DNA from: Methanothrix sp. | Lineage (GTDB): Archaea; Halobacteriota; Methanosarcinia; Methanotrichales; Methanotrichaceae | Length of the DNA stretch: 9,797 nucleotides | Direction: 5' to 3' | Assembly: GCA_023229165.1 (NCBI GenBank) | Contig: JALNZQ010000088.1 | Span: 1 to 9,797, forward strand | Shown: positions 5,412 to 9,797 of the stretch, one piece after another | Layout of the letters: the number at the start of each line of letters is the position of its first letter | How positions within the stretch are numbered: the stretch's first letter is position 1 | Made by a program: the position numbers and the translations under genes | Notes under the pieces: model-generated | The model's input: the letters and a program-made list of their open reading frames with translations, nothing else | The model's database searches: none | What the model was told of the DNA's origin: nothing

Positions 5412-6476
5412 ATGGCGGCCCTGCAAGCGGGGCTCTCAACATTGCTGGAATATTTATCGGCGCACGTCTTGACATGTCTGATACCAGCATTTTTCATAGC
5501 AGGGGCCATAGCAGCCCTGCTCAAGACGGAAATGGTGCTTAAATACTTTGGAGCGGATGCTCCTAAGTGGCTATGCTATAGCGTAGCAGCCACATCCGGA
5601 ACGATACTGGCTGTCTGTAGCTGCACAATCCTGCCCATGTTCGCAGGTATAGAAAAGAAAGGTGCAGGAATAGGTCCGGCAACTGCTTTCCTTTTCTCTG
5701 GCCCTGCTATAAATCTTCTGGCTATAGTTCTCACTGCCAGGGTACTGGGCTTGGATCTGGGAATTGCCAGGGCAGTTGCAGCAGTATCTATGGCGGTTAT
5801 CATCGGCCTGATCATGGCTGCCATATTCGAGAGAGGCCGTAAGAAATGTGAGATTCCACCAGGCAATGCACCTGTTCAAGCTGCCCAAGCCGAGCCCCAA
5901 GGCGGCCAAACTGAGCGCATATCTGTATTATTCATTGCGCTCCTAATTGGTGTGTTGCTATCTGCCACCTCGAAATTAGAATTCTCGATTAAATGGACGA
6001 TTGTAGCTGCATTCATTGCGGCTTCTGCTTTCGTCCTGACAAGATATTTCTCATCCGAAGAGAAGAGCGCCTTCTTTGGCGAGACCTGGTCTCTGACCAA
6101 GAAGATCTTTCCCCTTCTGGTGGTTGGAACCTTCATAACGGGCATTATTGGTTACTTTATGCCCACCGAGCTGCTCAGGACCGCATTAGGCTCGAACAGC
6201 TTCATATCGTGCTTTACAGCCTCAATTATCGGAGCTTTGCTTTATATGCCGACCCTGCTGGAGGTGCCAATAGTAGGGACACTATTCGGTTACAGCACAG
6301 GAATAACAGCTGCAGGTCCGGCGCTTTCTCTGCTCCTGGCCGGCCCATCGCTGAGCCTACCAAGCATGATAGTGATCACGAGAATCATAGGCCTAAAGAA
6401 GGGGGGTGTTTACATCACCCTGGTCGTGATAGTCTCCACTCTCGTGGGTATGATCTACGGAGCAATTGTCTCATAA
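5412..6476 (+). CDS. DUF318/UPF0718-type permease, metal or metalloid efflux
   Basis: A polytopic membrane protein of 354 residues with about eight to ten hydrophobic segments. The hallmark of this permease family is present: ILAVCSCTILPMFAGI (65-80, with CSC at 69-71) followed by GAGIGPATAFLFSGPAINLL (84-103). The C-terminal half repeats the pattern in degenerate form: LLYMPTLLEVPIVGTLF, then GPALSLLLAGPSLSLPSMI (302-320). This indicates an internal duplication in which only the first half keeps the cysteines. A hydrophilic central loop lies at about 140-170. Related proteins include ArsP organoarsenical exporters and the SO_0444-type Cu/Zn exporters. The ArsR neighbour and the CSC motif support export of a thiol-binding metal or metalloid. 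The start is the ATG at 5412; no Shine-Dalgarno sequence is visible. Confidence 0.85.
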   Translation: MAALQAGLSTLLEYLSAHVLTCLIPAFFIAGAIAALLKTEMVLKYFGADAPKWLCYSVAATSGTILAVCSCTILPMFAGIEKKGAGIGPATAFLFSGPAINLLAIVLTARVLGLDLGIARAVAAVSMAVIIGLIMAAIFERGRKKCEIPPGNAPVQAAQAEPQGGQTERISVLFIALLIGVLLSATSKLEFSIKWTIVAAFIAASAFVLTRYFSSEEKSAFFGETWSLTKKIFPLLVVGTFITGIIGYFMPTELLRTALGSNSFISCFTASIIGALLYMPTLLEVPIVGTLFGYSTGITAAGPALSLLLAGPSLSLPSMIVITRIIGLKKGGVYITLVVIVSTLVGMIYGAIVS

Positions 6477-6510
6477 TATTACTATGATACATCCATCCAG
6501 GAAGACTAGA

Positions 6511-7335
6511 ATGAAGGCCGCTAGATATTGCATAACAGCAATTCTGCTGACAGTAGCCTTAGTCATGGTTTTATCGCCTGCATCAGCCAGTAATAACTCT
6601 CAGATCACCGTAATTGCCGCTCCGGCATGCGCTTCCGAAAATGCGCTCAAAGATCTTACCATATCGTCCATAGCTACCGTCTTTGCAGCTGGCCTTTTAG
6701 CGGGCTTCAACCCCTGTCTTCTGGCCATGCTAGCATTTCTGGCAAGCTCAATGCTGGCAAGTACGAGCCGCAGAAGAGATATCTTGACTATGGTGGCCTT
6801 CTTTTCCTTGGGTACATTCGTGGTCTATATTATTTTTGGAGTGGGCCTATTTAGCGTTCTACAGGAAAAGTCCACTGCCGCTATGTTTCGCTTTGTTCTG
6901 GCAATAGTCCTATTGTTTTTGGGAGTAATGCAGCTGGAGGACGCCAGGAGGCTGCATAGTGGTGGCACGTCACTCTTCCGCACGGATTGGACTAAAAAAT
7001 ATATCCATGGTGTCATTGCCAGCCGGAGTGTCAGCTCGTATTTCCTCTTAGGAGCGCTCTTCTCGTTGGTAAGGGCCCCCTGTGTGGGAGGGGTCTACAT
7101 AGCTATCATCGGCATAATCTCTAGCCATGGATTTGTCTCGTCAGGGCTAATTTATCTGATGATTTATAACCTGGGCATAGCGCTTCCAGTGCTGTTCCTG
7201 GGAGGAATCATCGCATTAGGTATGAGCCCAGAGCAAGTGGATCATTTCCGGAACAAACACAGAGTTGCCATCCGGTTGATAACGGGAATCACGTTATTAG
7301 CTCTGGCTCCGCTCATCTACTGGCAAATGATTTAA
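6511..7335 (+). CDS. ccdA: CcdA-type transmembrane thiol-disulfide carrier
   Basis: A membrane protein of 274 residues from the chosen ATG at 6511, which has an AGGA ribosome-binding motif eight bases upstream and starts a clean signal-like segment (MKAARYCITAILLTVALVMV). A TTG at 6466 and an ATG at 6484 are alternatives in the same frame, and the TTG would overlap the permease end. CcdA/DsbD-beta proteins move electrons from cytoplasmic thioredoxin to extracytoplasmic thiols through two membrane cysteines. Those are visible as FNPC (Cys69) and RAPCVGG (Cys191), each at the start of one half of the six-helix core. An extra short extracytoplasmic segment after the signal carries Cys40 (APACAS). 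The neighbours supply plausible partners on both sides of the membrane: a CAKC thioredoxin-like protein and secreted CLPC proteins. Confidence 0.85.
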   Translation: MKAARYCITAILLTVALVMVLSPASASNNSQITVIAAPACASENALKDLTISSIATVFAAGLLAGFNPCLLAMLAFLASSMLASTSRRRDILTMVAFFSLGTFVVYIIFGVGLFSVLQEKSTAAMFRFVLAIVLLFLGVMQLEDARRLHSGGTSLFRTDWTKKYIHGVIASRSVSSYFLLGALFSLVRAPCVGGVYIAIIGIISSHGFVSSGLIYLMIYNLGIALPVLFLGGIIALGMSPEQVDHFRNKHRVAIRLITGITLLALAPLIYWQMI

Positions 7336-7355
7336 GCTAAAGGAATTGGCTCGAG

Positions 7356-7368
7356 TTTATTCGATAAA
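7356..7368 (+). promoter_or_regulatory. Candidate internal promoter/operator before the thioredoxin gene
   Basis: TTTATTCGATAAA has perfect 5-base inverted arms around TCG and lies in the only sizeable gap inside the cassette (7336-7414). It shares the core GTTTAT..TCGA with the palindromic box before the regulator gene. Position and AT content suit a TATA-like element giving a start near 7385. A second promoter under the same regulator is possible, but the match is short. Confidence 0.3.
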
Positions 7369-7414
7369 AATAGATGATTAAGAAATGGCAAATCAAACTC
7401 TAAAGGTGAATGAA

Positions 7415-7651
7415 ATGGTGAAGATAGAAGTCTTAGGAACAGGATGTGCCAAGTGCAAGAGCTTGACAAAGAACGTAGAAAAGGCAGTCCAGGAGCTGGG
7501 CATCGAAGCCGAGATTGTAAAGGTGGACAGCATCCAGGAAATCATGGACAGGGGAGTGATGATGACCCCTGCCCTGTACATAGATGGGAAGTCCGTGATG
7601 ATGGGTAAAGCTGCTACCGTGGAAGAGATCAAGAGAATGCTCAAGAAATAA
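7415..7651 (+). CDS. Small thioredoxin-like redox protein, CAKC active site
   Basis: A cytoplasmic 78-residue protein of the small archaeal-type thioredoxin group (MTH895-like; 'redox-active disulfide protein 2'). The opening MVKIEVLGTGCAKCKSLTKN carries the CxxC redox pair at residues 11 and 14. MMTPALYIDGK (49-59) contains the cis-Pro segment of the thioredoxin fold, and VEEIKRMLKK is the last helix. The start at 7415 is preferred over the in-frame ATG at 7385 because GGTG (7405-7408) sits six bases upstream and the resulting length is the family norm. Such proteins are often encoded with DUF318 permeases and ArsR regulators. A likely role is thiol donor to CcdA or reductant for the metal-handling proteins; this is inference from context. 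Confidence 0.9.
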   Translation: MVKIEVLGTGCAKCKSLTKNVEKAVQELGIEAEIVKVDSIQEIMDRGVMMTPALYIDGKSVMMGKAATVEEIKRMLKK

Positions 7652-7662
7652 GAAGGCTATTC

Positions 7663-8103
7663 ATGGAAGAGAAGAAGAAATGTCTGTGCGGCTGCTCTGA
7701 TGTGCGCGTTGTTACGTGCTCAGGAGCCTCAAATGTGGGACAGATCGCAAACCAGGCGGCAATTGAACTCGCAAGAGAGAAGGTGGCCGGATTCTTCTGC
7801 CTCGCGGGAGTCGGAGCACACATCAAGGGAATGGTCAAATCGGCAAAGGAAGCGGATCTGATGGTGGCCATAGACGGCTGTCCGGTGCAGTGTGCAGCGA
7901 AGACATTACAGCATGCCGAGATTGAACCGGCCATTCAGATTGTTGTAACTGAATTGGGTATTGAAAAATCTCATGAGATCGCAGTCGATAAAAAATATTG
8001 CTCGATGGCTGTTGAAAAAGTCAAAGAGGAGTTGGGCTACAAGCGGCCTGATCCCACTTCATGCTTGAATCGTGGTGAGAAGGTTTATGATTACACTGAG
8101 TAA
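7663..8103 (+). CDS. DGC-domain putative zinc-binding protein
   Basis: A soluble 146-residue protein with nine cysteines. The family signature DGC is at residues 71-73 in VAIDGCPVQCAAK, with Cys77 nearby. An N-terminal CLCGC cluster (7-11), CSGASNVGQIANQAAIEL (19-36), FFCLAGVG (44-51), Cys113 and Cys134 complete the pattern. DGC proteins are described as putative metal-binding proteins of unknown activity. The GASNVG segment and the alternating strand-helix pattern suggest a small Rossmann-like fold. The gene begins 11 bases after the thioredoxin gene and its stop codon is immediately followed by the next reading frame, so it is firmly part of the same transcript. Its position suggests that it binds or sequesters the metal, or partners with the CAKC protein. 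The biochemical role is unknown. Confidence 0.85.
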   Translation: MEEKKKCLCGCSDVRVVTCSGASNVGQIANQAAIELAREKVAGFFCLAGVGAHIKGMVKSAKEADLMVAIDGCPVQCAAKTLQHAEIEPAIQIVVTELGIEKSHEIAVDKKYCSMAVEKVKEELGYKRPDPTSCLNRGEKVYDYTE

Positions 8104-8121
8104 ATGGTCCAGGGGGTTATG

Positions 8122-9222
8122 ATGAATTTACTAAAATCAAAGCTGATGCTGATCTGCATAATTTGCGGCGGATTATTGGCGGTCATGGCGCTGTCACAGA
8201 GCGCCTACGCCGGAGCTGAATGCGCTTCTCTGGGAGGTGCTTGTGACGATGGCGGCTGGAGCGGTGCGGCCAAGCTGGATGAGATTGGAGAGCCCACCAC
8301 CAACCAGGTGCAGACCTCTGCCAAGTGGCCGGCGAAGTCAAGAGAGCTGAGATGGAACATGAGCGCTTCCACTGAAACAGCGGAAACGACCGATGTTAAG
8401 ACTGCTGAAGATAATACAACAGACAATGCCAGGAATGCCAGGTCCGAGAATCCTGCCCAAGAACCATTAAACATCACACGCAGCGATGAAGCAAAAACCA
8501 TCCTTGCGCCTTTGGAAGATGTCACAGACAGCGATATTCTGCTGGATGTGAGCGAGAACTCCAGCACCCATATTGCAGGCTCCGTGGTCATACCTTACAT
8601 GGAGTTCGATGTACAAGCAGGAGTTTTGAAGAGCTTGCCTGAAATCTCCCAGATCCTCGGTGACGCAGGAATTTCTCGCGAGGATTCCGTCGTAATTTAT
8701 GGAGAATGCCTGCCATGCGGGGGAGGCCCATCTGTGGCGACTTATGTCTACTGGATGATGAAGGGGCTTGGTCATGAGAGGGTTAGGGTCCTGGATGGTA
8801 CTGCAGAAGATTGGGCCGCATCAGGACGGGCCACCACTAAAGACGCCAAGACACTCCCCGGCAAAATATATACACCAGCCGAAACGGCAAATTACACTGC
8901 CACATACGACTTCGTCAAGAGCGAACAGGCGCAAATTGTCGACGCCAGGACCTTGCAAGAGTTTGGGTCAGGCAGCATACCCGGATCAATCAGCATACCC
9001 TATACCAGTGTGCTAAGCGGAAAAAAGATCAAGGGCGAGGACCAGTTGAATAAGGTTTTCATGATGCTGGACAAAGAAAAGCCGGTAGTAGTCTTCACCA
9101 ATACGGGCATGAAAGCCTCTGTGGCCTGGTTCGCCCTTAAAATGAAAGGTTATGATGCCAGGCTCTACAATTACCGGGACTGGGCGACAAATCAAGATCT
9201 AAAGGATGATGCTGCCGATTAG
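8122..9222 (+). CDS. Secreted double rhodanese-like protein with CLPC loop
   Basis: 366 residues from the chosen ATG at 8122, which is preceded by AGGGGG (8111-8116). In-frame starts at 8104 and 8119 also exist. A signal peptide (LMLICIICGGLLAVMALS) ends at AYA; Cys34 and Cys41 follow at the mature N-terminus, then a Thr/Glu/Asn-rich linker (about 81-112). Rhodanese-like domain 1 (about 134-239) has LLDVS and HIAGSVVIP. Its active-site loop reads GECLPCGGGPS, giving a CxxC pair (Cys196, Cys199) instead of the usual single-Cys persulfide loop ending in Arg. Domain 2 (about 264-359) has IVDARTLQEF and SIPGSISIPY, but its loop FTNTGMKAS has Thr where the catalytic Cys should be, so it is probably inactive or structural. 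The protein should act outside the cytoplasmic membrane. A redox or sulfur-transfer role fed by CcdA is plausible but unproven. Confidence 0.85.
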   Translation: MNLLKSKLMLICIICGGLLAVMALSQSAYAGAECASLGGACDDGGWSGAAKLDEIGEPTTNQVQTSAKWPAKSRELRWNMSASTETAETTDVKTAEDNTTDNARNARSENPAQEPLNITRSDEAKTILAPLEDVTDSDILLDVSENSSTHIAGSVVIPYMEFDVQAGVLKSLPEISQILGDAGISREDSVVIYGECLPCGGGPSVATYVYWMMKGLGHERVRVLDGTAEDWAASGRATTKDAKTLPGKIYTPAETANYTATYDFVKSEQAQIVDARTLQEFGSGSIPGSISIPYTSVLSGKKIKGEDQLNKVFMMLDKEKPVVVFTNTGMKASVAWFALKMKGYDARLYNYRDWATNQDLKDDAAD

Positions 9223-9246
9223 GGGCGGGATCGATTTGGAGAAAAA

Positions 9247-9797
9247 ATGACATTACGACATATTGAATGCAAGGGATTTTCGGCTATAGCGAAGAGCATG
9301 CTCATTTATGGAATTATTTCCGTTCTTCTGTTTGGCCTGGTCTTGAGTTCGCCCGTCTTGGCGGGCACAGAAACGGGCAGGTTTGCGAAGGCGCTTGTAT
9401 CGCCAGAAAATGTCTCTCCTGAAGACATTGTGCTCGACATCAGCCCCAGCGCGACCAAATACGTGGAAGGGGCCGTGAATGTCAACTATGAGGGCTTTTT
9501 GGGTGATAGCGGTCAGCTCAAGTCCGTGTCGGAGATAGCTGCGTTGCTTGGCGAAAAAGGGATATCGAATAACGATTCGCTGGTGATAACAGGCGAGTGT
9601 CTTCCCTGCGGCGGAGGACCATCCCCGGCATTCTTCTCCTACTGGCTGCTCAAGTACCTGGGGCATGAAAAAGTAAAAGTTCTGGAAGGCAGCCTGGATG
9701 ACTGGGCTACAGCCGGGCGAAATACCAGCAATGAGTCTGCCACAATGCCTAAGACCAACTATGCACCTCAGCTCAGGCCGGAGCTTCTTGCTACCTA
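9247..9797 (+). CDS. Second secreted rhodanese-like protein, incomplete at window end
   Basis: The frame opens at the ATG at 9247 with GGAG five bases upstream (9238-9241) and is still open at the window edge, 183 codons on. An N-terminal signal segment (MLIYGIISVLLFGLVLSSPV, ending VLAG) is followed directly by a rhodanese-like domain: DIVLDIS, VEGAVNVNYEGF, then the loop GECLPCGGGPS (Cys118, Cys121) and the YWLLKYLGHEKVKVLEG helix-strand pair. This domain is clearly paralogous to domain 1 of the gene before it, sharing the identical CLPCGGGP loop and the GxxDDWA/TAEDWA ending. It lacks the long Thr/Glu linker and the N-terminal cysteines. Whether a second domain follows cannot be seen. It begins 24 bases after the previous stop and so belongs to the same cassette; a tandem duplication is the simple origin. 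Confidence 0.88.
   Translation, partial: MTLRHIECKGFSAIAKSMLIYGIISVLLFGLVLSSPVLAGTETGRFAKALVSPENVSPEDIVLDISPSATKYVEGAVNVNYEGFLGDSGQLKSVSEIAALLGEKGISNNDSLVITGECLPCGGGPSPAFFSYWLLKYLGHEKVKVLEGSLDDWATAGRNTSNESATMPKTNYAPQLRPELLAT

Noticed and set aside
5993..6487. Plus-strand frame of 164 codons inside the permease region
   Set aside because: A different frame within the permease gene; rich in His, Arg and Cys with no membrane segments. A typical shadow.
9253..9666. Minus-strand frame of 137 codons at the right end
   Set aside because: It lies fully opposite the second rhodanese-like gene, which has a signal peptide, a GGAG site and clear paralogy to its neighbour.

Overview
The window looks like a chromosomal segment of a methanogenic archaeon, probably of the Methanosarcinales and perhaps Methanothrix (Methanosaeta). 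That assignment is an inference from several signs: a geranylgeranyl-reductase-type flavoprotein, archaeal TATA-like boxes placed so that transcripts would be leaderless or nearly so, a mix of leaderless and GGAG/GGTG-led starts, and small secreted proteins without recognisable bacterial relatives. No rRNA, tRNA or CRISPR array was seen.

Left part (1-3735), loosely packed. After a partial copy of a widespread heptamer-type intergenic repeat (1-33), a geranylgeranyl reductase family flavoprotein is encoded on the minus strand (73-1233). Its upstream AT-rich region holds a perfect 8-bp inverted repeat. Then come a start-less minus-strand coding fragment (1515-1748), a secreted protein with three 12-residue DPxTG repeats (1787-2290), and a second secreted protein of unknown function (2394-3056). 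Next is a gene-poor stretch with a decayed tyrosine recombinase (3102-3326). The repeats, fragments and dead recombinase suggest an accessory region that has received and lost DNA.

Middle (3736-4969). Two divergent housekeeping-type genes sit 37 bases apart: the EngB ribosome-biogenesis GTPase (minus) and a YkgJ-type cysteine-cluster protein (plus).

Right part (4970-9797), one tightly packed plus-strand cassette. It encodes an ArsR-family regulator with a CVC metal/metalloid box, a DUF318/UPF0718-type permease with a CSC motif, a CcdA-type transmembrane thiol carrier, a small CAKC thioredoxin-like protein and a cysteine-rich DGC-domain protein. Two tandem secreted rhodanese-like proteins follow; the second runs off the window end. 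A 12-bp palindrome covers the TATA-like box of the regulator, and a related sequence precedes the thioredoxin gene. The likely theme is metal- or metalloid-responsive efflux coupled to thiol or sulfur handling. Cytoplasmic CAKC thiols could feed electrons through the two membrane cysteines of CcdA to extracytoplasmic CLPC loops in the rhodanese-like proteins. The individual families are recognised from their motifs. The electron relay and the metal theme are inference.
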